A stretch of DNA of 64,000 nt from Brevibacillus reuszeri (lineage in GTDB: Bacteria; Bacillota; Bacilli; Brevibacillales; Brevibacillaceae): positions 27,493 through 91,492 of the forward strand of contig NZ_LGIQ01000009.1 of assembly GCF_001187725.1 (NCBI RefSeq), in the 5' to 3' direction. The notes beneath the pieces were generated by a model. The model was not told where the DNA came from. It saw only the letters and a program-made list of their open reading frames with translations, and searched no databases. Position numbers and translations under genes: made by a program. Shown here piece by piece: positions 14,121 to 21,593 of the stretch. How positions within the stretch are numbered: the first letter of the stretch is position 1; every line of letters starts with the position of its first letter.

Positions 14121-14516
14121 ATGTCTAGAGAATTGTTATTTACATTAACGAAGAAGGATTTTCGAGTTGATACATTTAGGTCTGGTGGTAAAGGTGGTCA
14201 GCATCAAAACACTACCGATTCTGGTGTTCGAATTGTTCATCTTGAAAGCGGTGCGGCAGGTGAAAGTAGAGATGAGCGTAGCCAACATCAAAACAAAAAG
14301 AAAGCGTTTGAACGATTGGTAAAAAGTAAAAAGTTCCAAACTTGGCACAACATGAAATGTGCAGAAATTCTTCATGGAAAATATTCAATTGAGAAACAAG
14401 TAGAAGATATGATGCAACCTGAAAACCTAAAAGTAGAGGTGTATAACGGAGAGCTTAAAAAGTGGGTTGAGTTCACTCCAGAATACGCCACAGAACATTT
14501 GTATGAGGAGCTTTGA
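14121..14516 (+). CDS. Stand-alone GGQ release-factor-like protein
   Basis: Residues 15-60 hold the RF-1 domain signature '[17 protein letters not shown]' (GGQ at 25-27) that promotes peptidyl-tRNA hydrolysis in the ribosome. At 131 residues the protein lacks the codon-recognition domains of RF1/RF2, so it resembles ribosome-rescue factors such as ArfB or the RF-like proteins known from some phages. The C-terminal tail has only scattered Lys residues and is not the classic ArfB basic tail. It would free stalled ribosomes late in infection; that role is inferred. ATG start behind AGGGAAAG. Confidence 0.78.
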   Translation: MSRELLFTLTKKDFRVDTFRSGGKGGQHQNTTDSGVRIVHLESGAAGESRDERSQHQNKKKAFERLVKSKKFQTWHNMKCAEILHGKYSIEKQVEDMMQPENLKVEVYNGELKKWVEFTPEYATEHLYEEL

Positions 14517-14552
14517 ATGAAATCTAACATTGATTGAAAAGGAGAGGGTTGT

Positions 14553-15119
14553 TTGAAGGATACTTATGAAAAACAAATTGAGGATTTGAAGCGAGTCGTT
14601 GAGAATCTAGACCAAATGGGGTTAGATGAACCGACGAAACGACTAGCTCGATCAGGCCTGAACACTGAAATCGGACAACTGGAAAGGGAATTGAACGCGA
14701 TTCTCAGAAGAGAAAGAACAAAATTGAGAACATTTGAAGCAGATGATCAGATCATTGAAATTCCAAAAGGACTATTTTACAACGGGGAAACTGAATACCA
14801 ATACCATAATGGCGCAATATATCAATTTAAAAGACCGAAGCTCGATAAAGACGGAACAATGCAACTTTATCACTACATTTGGATAGATGAGGGTAAAAGA
14901 CAAATAAAACTGTCTGTGCGCACACTTGGCAGAGATAAATTTGGAGACCGATACTTTCTTGAAGCTAGATATTACAAAGACAAGAAAGACGAGTACCCTT
15001 ACATGACTAAAGGTATAGATGGTAATAACACAAAATATAAAGTGCATGTAAAGAAAGTTATTGAATACATACGAACACATGAGGGATTCGAGGATTTCTA
15101 CAAACAAAAAACACAATGA
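14553..15119 (+). CDS. Hypothetical phage protein, 188 aa
   Basis: TTG start behind AAGGAGAGGG. Residues 3-60 are a helical coiled coil, residues 65-165 a beta-rich domain with 'GLFYNGETEYQYHNG' and several charged strands. No enzyme motif is visible. It lies between the release-factor-like gene and the RecU-like nuclease, and could be part of late recombination or translation functions, but nothing proves it. Confidence 0.55.
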   Translation: MKDTYEKQIEDLKRVVENLDQMGLDEPTKRLARSGLNTEIGQLERELNAILRRERTKLRTFEADDQIIEIPKGLFYNGETEYQYHNGAIYQFKRPKLDKDGTMQLYHYIWIDEGKRQIKLSVRTLGRDKFGDRYFLEARYYKDKKDEYPYMTKGIDGNNTKYKVHVKKVIEYIRTHEGFEDFYKQKTQ

Positions 15120-15158
15120 AATGTATGTTTGATGGGACAAATGGGATAAGGAGACGAG

Positions 15159-15770
15159 ATGGCAAATACAAAACAGGGAAAGGTTTTTGAGCAAAATTGG
15201 CAGGACAGTTACAAATACTCCGATCATTATTATATGAGATTAAAGGATACGGCTAAATGGCTACAGGGAAGTGGCTCTTCCTTTACGCCATCTAATTTGT
15301 GTGATGCCATTCAACACACGATGCCATTTCTCTGGTTGCTTGAATTGAAAAGCACAAAAGATGCTTCAATTAGTTTCAATCCATACATAGAGGGTAAGAG
15401 TTCGCCTGAAGAAAAGCCTAAGAATACGACAACTAATGTAATGATTAAGGCCAGTCAAGTAAAAGGACTTAGACAAGCAGTTAAACATCAGGGCGTTATC
15501 GCTGGATTCGTTGTCAATTACCGCGAACAAAAGTTAAAGACAAAAACTAAAGACAATGAAGTGTTCTTTATACATATTAATGACTTTTGGAACTTTGCAG
15601 TTGAGACAGGTAAATCAAGTGTCAGTCGAGAAGATGCTCGGAGCATTGGAGTTAGAATTGAAAGCAAAAAATTAAAGGTTAACTATAGATATAAAATTAA
15701 TGAATTTGTAGATGAAAGCATAAAGAAGTACATCTCTAAAGGAATCATTGATAAAAAAATATCTACATAA
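15159..15770 (+). CDS. recU: RecU-like Holliday junction resolvase / PDDEXK nuclease
   Basis: The opening 'MANTKQGKVFEQNW' matches the N-terminus of phage RecU-like proteins. The nuclease core follows: Asp49 in 'SNLCDAI' and the E-x-K pair Glu62/Lys64 in 'LELKST', then 'MIKASQVKGLRQAVKHQGVIAGFVVNYR' split over conserved strands. RecU resolves branched DNA intermediates during recombination and packaging. At 203 residues it has the family length. ATG start after AAGGAGACGAG. The identification rests on motif order; host RecU is outside the window. Confidence 0.8.
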   Translation: MANTKQGKVFEQNWQDSYKYSDHYYMRLKDTAKWLQGSGSSFTPSNLCDAIQHTMPFLWLLELKSTKDASISFNPYIEGKSSPEEKPKNTTTNVMIKASQVKGLRQAVKHQGVIAGFVVNYREQKLKTKTKDNEVFFIHINDFWNFAVETGKSSVSREDARSIGVRIESKKLKVNYRYKINEFVDESIKKYISKGIIDKKIST

Positions 15771-15865
15771 AACTGTCGAGTGGATTAATGGATTAGTTAT
15801 ATAGGCCTGTCAGTCAAGTTGGACAAAACATTAAGCATAAAATTACTAAAAGCAGTCTGGGAGGG

Positions 15866-16051
15866 ATGGCTATCATTAGAAAACTGATTATAAATGGAGA
15901 TAACTTTATTGTAAGATTTAACGGAGATGGTACTGCGACTGCTGAATGCAAAAAAGACAAAAACGGCTTCCATGTAATTATGAATTTTACTAATGATTTA
16001 AATGAACACAATGATGCTATGAAAGCAGTTGGAAGGTTTTATGCAAGTTAA
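15866..16051 (+). CDS. Small phage protein, 61 aa
   Basis: ATG 15866 touches the purine-rich GGGAGGG, which leaves no normal spacing, so initiation here may be weak. The protein is a short beta sheet followed by a helix ('NFIVRFNGDGTATAECK', 'EHNDAMKAVGRFY'). A strong terminator follows the stop. The 95 bases before it hold no other gene. Confidence 0.5.
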   Translation: MAIIRKLIINGDNFIVRFNGDGTATAECKKDKNGFHVIMNFTNDLNEHNDAMKAVGRFYAS

Positions 16052-16083
16052 GTCCTGTTTACCACAGGGCTTTTCTTTTTTTA
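16050..16083 (+). terminator. Intrinsic terminator before integrase gene
   Basis: AAGTCCTG (16050-16057) pairs with CAGGGCTT (16065-16072) with one G-U, followed by a T-rich run to 16083. It insulates the integrase gene from the operon upstream. Confidence 0.85.
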
Positions 16084-16131
16084 AATAAAATTATATAATT
16101 AACATATACTAAAGCTGATGAGGTGGATAAA

Positions 16132-17751
16132 TTGAAAAAAAGGGTATGGGCGCTTTATCGAGTTTCCACAGAACGACAGGTAACTGATGATGATATTCCT
16201 ATGCAAAGAAATGCAGTTGCGCAGTTTATCAGTACTCGACCAGAATGGAGCTTGACAAAAGAGTTGACTGAATTAGGTGTGTCAGGATTTAAAAAGAGTG
16301 TAGAGGATAGAGATGAGTTACAACAAATTAAAAAAGGAGCAGAGCAAAAAAGCTTTGATATCCTTGTAGTTTGGAAGGATGACCGTCTAGGGAGAAAGAA
16401 AGACGAAATTCCTTTTATGTTGGAGTATTTAAATAAACATGGTGTAGAAGTTTGGTCAGTAATGGATGGCTTAATAAATAAAAATGAGCATCATGTTGAT
16501 TCTCTAATTAGCTTCTTAAGGTATTGGAGCGCTGAAGGGGAAAGTAAAAAGACATCTGAACGTGTTACAGAAGCAATTAAGCAAATGAATGAGCAAGGGA
16601 AATGGAGTGGAAGTGCCATTCCTTATGGGTATGAGATATTTGATACTGGAATGAATCATCCTAAGTATGACAAAACAATAAAAGATATTAGATTAAGTGA
16701 ATCAGAATCCAAAATTGTTAAGTTGATTTTCTATCTTGTATTGGAAAAAGGCTATGGAGCTGATAAGATTGCTAATTACTTAAATGAGGCTGGCTATAAG
16801 TCTAAAAATGGAGTTGAGTGGAGAAGTAATGTTGTAAGAAGAATTCTTAGAAACCCAGTCTACACTGGGACTCAAAGATATAATGTGGTGCATAAAGAAG
16901 GAGCAAATGATAACGAAGTAAAACTAAAGCCATTTAGAGACGATTTGGTGATTATTCCATCAGAAGTGTTTGATGATACACAGAAGATAATTGACGCAAG
17001 AAGAGAGAAAATGAATGAGGGGATTGTTCCCACTCACAGCAACAATCTACTCCTAAATGGCATTGCCAAATGTGGTTACTGCGGTTCTAAATTGTATGCT
17101 GACAATAGCACCAAAACCAAGTCAAGAAAAGATGGAACAAAAACTAGTTATACGTATTGGAGATATGTATGTAGAAAGTCTTTAAATCATCGCGAAACTC
17201 ACCCAAAAAGTTACTTTGGGGCAAAGGTGTACGAAAATCTTACAGTAGAGAAATTAAACGGCACTGTCGAATACCTAATCAATCTAGAGCAATTCGAGTC
17301 ACTACTTGACGAGAACCAACAAAATAAAATCGGTAATCTTGAATTATCAAAGCAATCTTTAGAAAAAGAAAAAAAGGTAATTATGCATGAACTAGAAGCT
17401 GTTAAATCACTTATTCTAAAAATTGCTGTAGGGCAGAGTGTTTTATCAGAAGAATACGTAATGGAACAAATTAAACTAAAAGAAAGTGAAATGGAGGAGG
17501 GTACAAAAAGAATAAATAATGTGAGTCATGAGATTGAGGTAAATACGAAGAATGAGAAGAAAATCAAAGAGTTAAAATCATCCTTGTTCAATTGGAGCAA
17601 TAAATATCAAGAATGTGATCTTCCATCAAAAAAAATGATGGTTTCAAAACTAGTTCGATCTGTAAGTTTTTTTGATAAAAAAGTGGTAATAGATTACCGA
17701 ATAGATCTAAATGAATTATTAAAGGCAGCGTTTAAAATCCTGTCAAAGTAG
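16132..17751 (+). CDS. Large serine recombinase (phage integrase)
   Basis: The start is TTG 16132, placed by AGGTGG six bases upstream; an in-frame GTG at 16123 lies inside that site. Catalytic Ser12 is in 'YRVSTERQ'. The resolvase domain ends near residue 150 and the recombinase domain follows. A zinc ribbon ('CGYCGSKL' and 'YVCRKS') and a long coiled coil (about residues 405-495), the parts that govern recombination direction, complete the 539-residue protein. It joins attP and attB without host factors in integration. It ends 4 bases before the disrupted cyclophilin gene, which places the attachment site beside it. A/T-rich promoter-like sequence (16084-16110) precedes it. Confidence 0.93.
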   Translation: MKKRVWALYRVSTERQVTDDDIPMQRNAVAQFISTRPEWSLTKELTELGVSGFKKSVEDRDELQQIKKGAEQKSFDILVVWKDDRLGRKKDEIPFMLEYLNKHGVEVWSVMDGLINKNEHHVDSLISFLRYWSAEGESKKTSERVTEAIKQMNEQGKWSGSAIPYGYEIFDTGMNHPKYDKTIKDIRLSESESKIVKLIFYLVLEKGYGADKIANYLNEAGYKSKNGVEWRSNVVRRILRNPVYTGTQRYNVVHKEGANDNEVKLKPFRDDLVIIPSEVFDDTQKIIDARREKMNEGIVPTHSNNLLLNGIAKCGYCGSKLYADNSTKTKSRKDGTKTSYTYWRYVCRKSLNHRETHPKSYFGAKVYENLTVEKLNGTVEYLINLEQFESLLDENQQNKIGNLELSKQSLEKEKKVIMHELEAVKSLILKIAVGQSVLSEEYVMEQIKLKESEMEEGTKRINNVSHEIEVNTKNEKKIKELKSSLFNWSNKYQECDLPSKKMMVSKLVRSVSFFDKKVVIDYRIDLNELLKAAFKILSK

Positions 17752-17755
17752 GCGT

Positions 17756-18226
17756 TTAAGCAACCGTTTCACTAGCTATGGTTTCGTCGCTACTCCCACT
17801 GGATGGTTGGCGTGTTTTCCCCTCTTTACCAGAGCCAAGTGGATCACCAGTCTGGATCATGAAATCCTTGATTACACGGTGGAACGTAACACCGTCATAG
17901 AACTTGTCCTTTGCAAGGAAAACAAAATTGTTTACTGCGATAGGAGCGTCTTTTGCAAACAGATCAACGGTAATATCCCCCATGGTTGTGGAGATTTTTG
18001 CCTGATACGTCTTTGCTTTGTCGATCTGCATAGTTGGCGCTTTGTCATATTTCTTCGCACCGGTTGGACCAGGTGGCTGCGCCGGGGTGGTATCCGCTGG
18101 CTTTTGTGGTTGAGTCGGCTGTGCTTCAGGAGACTCGGGTGATGTAGGTGCAGTGGAGTTACTACATCCCACTAGTAGGCTTATTGAAAGTAAAATCGAA
18201 CTTACCGCTAGTAGCGTACGTTTCAT
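17756..18226 (-). pseudogene. Lipoprotein peptidyl-prolyl isomerase (cyclophilin), 3' end replaced by prophage
   Basis: The protein begins with a lipoprotein signal peptide and lipobox 'LLVGC' (Cys21), then a Pro/Thr-rich linker and the start of a cyclophilin domain ('ISTTMGDITVDLF', 'VNNFVFLAKDKFYDGVTFHRVIKDFMIQTGDP' in pieces). After 'GDPLGSGKEG' the sequence leaves the family ('KTRQPSSG...') and stops, so about half of the isomerase domain is missing. The prophage integrase gene is 4 bases away. The rest of the gene should lie at the other prophage end, outside the window. The truncated product lacks most of the active site. Confidence 0.85.
17790..17840. other. Probable right attachment site (attR) region
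   Basis: The cyclophilin reading frame diverges from its family at about 17,818-17,825 (after the codons for 'GSGKEG'), so host and phage DNA meet near there. Large serine recombinases cross over at a 2-bp core within a site of about 40-50 bp, so the exact base cannot be seen without the other end. Confidence 0.6.
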
Positions 18227-18640
18227 TCATCTTCATCCCTTCATATGCTCGTTTTACGCTCCACATCACATTATAATAAAAAGATGCGTGTGGTCAAACT
18301 TTGGTAGAACGATGTAAAAGTTGTAGAAACCGACAGAAAATACAGGAATAAATGCTATTTCTAACTTAGAATGTTATGTTTTGTTGCTTTAATGCTTATG
18401 TTCATATGATTAAAGAGTATATTTAAAGTTTAAAAGGTGACCCCATATGCGATTCCTCGATGGATAAGCAATCGATTCGAAGCAAAATGCCAATCACGTG
18501 GATGCTCCACCTGTACTCGTGGTATGATGGAGTCAGATGAAATGCGGTGTTTGACTCAAGGTTGAGATGATATTCGCAATTGCCTTTCTATTGGGAATGA
18601 TGCGGCATTATAACATATATGATGGTGAGGGTGGTTAAAC
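18227..18640. promoter_or_regulatory. Intergenic region with a reverse promoter for the cyclophilin gene
   Basis: This 414-base gap separates divergent genes. On the reverse strand TTGACC (18297-18292), 16 bases, TATAAT (18275-18270) is a good sigma-A promoter for the lipoprotein gene. The forward half holds possible alternative hairpins (GTGG-ATGCT-CCAC at 18498-18510 against CCAC ... GTGG to 18521), but no riboswitch that I can name; S-box and T-box motifs are absent. No further gene was seen. Confidence 0.5.
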
Positions 18641-19789
18641 ATGGGAGAGCGTTTTGAAACCAAAACAGTACATATTGGGCATGAGCCTTTGCGTCAAGTT
18701 AAAAGTAAGTCGACTCCAATTTACCAAACCTCCGTATTTGCTTTTGCAGGCTTGGAGGAGGTAGAGCAGTTTTATACAGGCGATGGGGAGTATCTATACA
18801 CGCGAAATGGCAATCCCAATCAGGCGGAGCTTTCTGATGCAATCGCTGCTCTTGAAAGGGCAGAGGCAGGTGTCAGTGCGGCTTCAGGAATGGGCGCAAT
18901 CATGGCTGGGCTGCTCTCAGTTTTGGGACCTGGTGATCACGTATTGGCCTCCCATGAAATTTATGGAGGAACCTACGCACTGCTGTACAAGGAGCTATCA
19001 CGTTTTGGCATTGAACTGACGTCTATCAACCTGAATGAAGAAGCATCACTCGCAGACCATGTTCGCCCCAATACCAAGCTCTTTTTCCTGGAAACCATTA
19101 CGAACCCACTGTTGACAGTCGTAGATATGCCGTACTGGATCGAGCAAGCTAAACAGCATGGGCTGACCGTGATGGTAGACAATACGTTTGCCACTCCTTA
19201 TTTGGTACAGCCATATTCCTTGGGCGCTAATCTGGTTGTGCACAGCGCCACCAAGTACATCGGTGGGCATAGTGATGTCACATCTGGTGTTTTAGTCGGG
19301 GATCCGGAACGAATTGCCCGTGCTCGAGAAATTGTTGTAAACTACGGCGCTTCACTCAGCCCATTTGAGGCCTGGTTGACGGCGCGTGGTCTGAAGACCC
19401 TTGCGATCAGGATGGAACGTCAATGTGACAATGCCAGTCAAGTAGCAGATTTCTTGGAAAAACACTCTGCCATCAAGCGAGTATACTACCCAAGCAAAGA
19501 AGCAACTTCCTTTTTTCACAGACAGAAACAGGGAGCAATGGTCTCATTTTCCTTGGCGGATGAAAGCAAAATTTATGATTTTTATCGTGCGCTGGACTGG
19601 ATTAAATTTGCCCCATCCCTTGCTGGTGTGGAGACCAGTGTTTCCCATCCGGTGACAACCTCGCATCGTGCCTTCACGGAGGAACAGCGCCAGGCAACCG
19701 GGATTACGATGGGGCTTGTTCGCTTGTCAGTGGGGATTGAGGCAGCAGAGGATATCATTTTTGAGCTGAATCGTGCCCTTCAAAAATAA
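18641..19789 (+). CDS. Cystathionine gamma-synthase/lyase family PLP enzyme
   Basis: This 382-residue enzyme belongs to the trans-sulfuration PLP family. The PLP lysine is Lys205 in 'SATKYIGGHSD', Asp180 lies in 'VDNTFATP', and the 'YTRNGNPNQAELSDAIAALE' region is typical. Members make cystathionine from O-acyl-homoserine, or cleave cystathionine or methionine; the exact reaction cannot be read from the sequence. GGTGAGGGTGG is the ribosome site. It stands alone: upstream is the interrupted cyclophilin gene, downstream a sigma factor with its own likely promoter. Clean host-type codon use shows that the prophage has ended. Confidence 0.9.
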   Translation: MGERFETKTVHIGHEPLRQVKSKSTPIYQTSVFAFAGLEEVEQFYTGDGEYLYTRNGNPNQAELSDAIAALERAEAGVSAASGMGAIMAGLLSVLGPGDHVLASHEIYGGTYALLYKELSRFGIELTSINLNEEASLADHVRPNTKLFFLETITNPLLTVVDMPYWIEQAKQHGLTVMVDNTFATPYLVQPYSLGANLVVHSATKYIGGHSDVTSGVLVGDPERIARAREIVVNYGASLSPFEAWLTARGLKTLAIRMERQCDNASQVADFLEKHSAIKRVYYPSKEATSFFHRQKQGAMVSFSLADESKIYDFYRALDWIKFAPSLAGVETSVSHPVTTSHRAFTEEQRQATGITMGLVRLSVGIEAAEDIIFELNRALQK

Positions 19790-19813
19790 TTCAAAAAAAG
19801 TTATCCTAAATTC

Positions 19814-19842
19814 TGTTACTTTCTTCGGGGTCCAAACGTAAT
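19814..19842 (+). promoter_or_regulatory. Possible ECF-type promoter
   Basis: TGTTAC (19814-19819) and CGTAAT (19837-19842) are 17 bases apart, similar to promoters read by ECF sigma factors, and lie about 100 bases upstream of an ECF sigma gene that could regulate itself. Confidence 0.3.
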
Positions 19843-19942
19843 ACGAAGTTAGAGTAGAAATAAAAAGTCTGAGTAATTAATAGCACGCCTCGTCATGAAG
19901 AGATGTGCTTATTAAGACTGGAAGAAACCGAGGAAACCGTAC

Positions 19943-20506
19943 ATGGGGATGGCAATGAACCGCTCCGCGCAATCATCGGTCCAATCGAATGAAAACTATT
20001 ATGAAGCTCGTCCATTTACAGAACTGTATGACGAATATTTTGATCGTGTCAACCGATATTTGCGTTGCCGCGTTCAAAATTCATGGGACGCAGACGATTT
20101 GACGACGGTGGTTTTTTTGAAAGCGCTGGAAAAATTTGAACAATATAGCAGAACCAGTCCGTTTGCTTCCTGGATTTTTCGAATTGCACATAACGCCTAT
20201 GTGGATTTCATGCGGAAAAACAGGGAGATCCCAGTAGATCAGGAGGAATTTCTGGGAGCAGAACAGGATGATACCTGGCAGCCGGAGCGGCAAGCATTAA
20301 CGAATGAAGAGATTCGTTTGCTTCGTGACCGGCTCGACTTATTGTCACAGGATCAAAAGGACGTGTTAATGCTCCGTTATTTTGCCGATCTCAAAATCAG
20401 TCAGGTGGCGGAGGTTCTGGATAAAACCGAGTCAAGCATCAAAATGATTTCTTACCGTGGCTTGCAAAAATTGCAGAAAATGTACGAAAGGGGGGACTCC
20501 GAATGA
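19943..20506 (+). CDS. ECF-family RNA polymerase sigma factor
   Basis: At 187 residues it has sigma region 2 ('FTELYDEYFDRVNRYLRCRV', 'FASWIFRIAHNAYVDFMRK') and region 4 ('LSQDQKDVLMLRYFADLKISQVAEVLDKTESSIKM' in parts), with no region 3, as in ECF sigma factors. It directs RNA polymerase to stress or envelope genes. Its end overlaps the start of the next gene by four bases (ATGA), whose product spans the membrane and is the likely anti-sigma factor. GAGGA lies 9 bases before the ATG; two more in-frame ATG follow within 5 codons. Confidence 0.9.
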   Translation: MGMAMNRSAQSSVQSNENYYEARPFTELYDEYFDRVNRYLRCRVQNSWDADDLTTVVFLKALEKFEQYSRTSPFASWIFRIAHNAYVDFMRKNREIPVDQEEFLGAEQDDTWQPERQALTNEEIRLLRDRLDLLSQDQKDVLMLRYFADLKISQVAEVLDKTESSIKMISYRGLQKLQKMYERGDSE

Positions 20507-21576
20507 GAGAGGAGAATCAAAACCCCCGGGGTTATGACGAAGACCAGACGGTTCCTATGCTCCTGACCCATTTAAAACAGATGCGGCGTTCCGTCCCTGT
20601 CAACTATCAATTGAAATCTGATTTGAAAAAGCAATTGCTGCAGAGGATGAAAGAGTTAGAGGCGCAAAAGAAAAAGTCACCTGATGCCAGCTTGTCTAAA
20701 GCAAGAAAGAAGCTTATTCAGGCAGGTGTTGTTTCCTTGGTTGTGGCTCTAGCTTTTGGAACTTATGGATGGTGGACCAAGGATGCGATTTCCGTGCGTG
20801 AGCCTAAGCTGCTCACACTTCCTGTTCAAGCAACAGCAGAAGAAGTAGATATGGACCCTGCCGGCACCCAAATCGCGTACATTTCCCAATCGTCTGTATT
20901 ACGTACACTTCCGTTAAACACTGATCAGAAACCCATTTCAGTGAAATTGCCACCAACGGAGGGAAAATACTCGTCCGTTTCCTGGTCGAATGACGGTACG
21001 AAGATCGCGGTTGTCGAGCACCAAAACCAGCTTTCAAGGCTATGGGTCGTTGATCTGCCAACGACCTACAGCATGGGCAGCAGCCGATTGCTAAAAGAAG
21101 AGGAAGGCGTCTCGTATCAGGCTCCCAGCTGGTCGCAAAACGACGATTCAATCGCTTATTCCCGTACCAAAAATGGCGTTCAGGAGATTTGGGTGAGCAG
21201 CACGATTTCGTTCCAGGAATGGAAAATCGCAGAAGGCTCACAGCCTGAATGGTCACCAGACGGTCGCTTTCTAGCGTTTGTAAACGAGGGTGAAATCCGA
21301 ATCATGGAAACGAGGACGGGTAAAATAACGGTTCTGGGAAAAGGAGAATGGCCCTCCTGGAGTGCGGATACACAGGTGACCTACACAGATGACAAAGGAA
21401 AGCTCGTTGAAAGTACTGTGGATGCACAACCTGTTGTGACGAGGGAAGTCCCCCTATTTAATAGCTCTACCAAAAAGTTAATTCGAGCCAACTGGTCCAC
21501 GAAGGGTAAGCAATTACTGCTCATATCGCACGAAGAGCAACCAAAAACGCTGGTTATCTCACTGGCGTCACGATAA
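20503..21576 (+). CDS. Membrane-anchored anti-sigma-like protein with TolB-type beta propeller
   Basis: Residues 1-70 are cytoplasmic, with a basic helical region that could hold the sigma factor. One membrane helix lies at about 72-91. The external part repeats TolB/WD40-like blades ('YSSVSWSNDGTKIAVVE', 'QAPSWSQNDDSIAYSR', 'QPEWSPDGRFLAFVNEG'). Its start overlaps the sigma gene end. The context says that it restrains the sigma factor until an outside signal reaches the propeller; no zinc-type anti-sigma motif is visible, so this role is inferred. Confidence 0.75.
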   Translation: MREENQNPRGYDEDQTVPMLLTHLKQMRRSVPVNYQLKSDLKKQLLQRMKELEAQKKKSPDASLSKARKKLIQAGVVSLVVALAFGTYGWWTKDAISVREPKLLTLPVQATAEEVDMDPAGTQIAYISQSSVLRTLPLNTDQKPISVKLPPTEGKYSSVSWSNDGTKIAVVEHQNQLSRLWVVDLPTTYSMGSSRLLKEEEGVSYQAPSWSQNDDSIAYSRTKNGVQEIWVSSTISFQEWKIAEGSQPEWSPDGRFLAFVNEGEIRIMETRTGKITVLGKGEWPSWSADTQVTYTDDKGKLVESTVDAQPVVTREVPLFNSSTKKLIRANWSTKGKQLLLISHEEQPKTLVISLASR

Positions 21577-21593
21577 CGAGCGGAGGAACAAGC

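Larger units (their letters stand above)
1..17820. mobile_element. Right-hand part of a large serine-integrase prophage (SPbeta-like layout)
   Basis: The stretch is AT-rich and densely packed with short, mostly + strand genes, many starting with TTG or GTG behind strong Shine-Dalgarno sequences. It carries phage-type nucleotide enzymes (ThyA, DHFR, thymidine kinase), RNase H-like proteins, a RecU-like nuclease and, at its end, a large serine recombinase. The recombinase stop (17751) is 4 bases from a truncated host lipoprotein cyclophilin gene, so the right boundary lies near 17,800-17,830. The left end is outside the window. No structural genes are visible in this part. The resemblance to SPbeta is inferred from layout, not from alignment. 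Confidence 0.85.

Noticed and set aside
1..17751. TGA recoded as tryptophan in the prophage
   Set aside because: TGA is the proper stop of at least six phage genes (for example at 1237, 10360, 14516), so a genome-wide change of code is not supported.
18430..18640. S-box (SAM) riboswitch before the Cys/Met enzyme
   Set aside because: The conserved S-box segments are absent.
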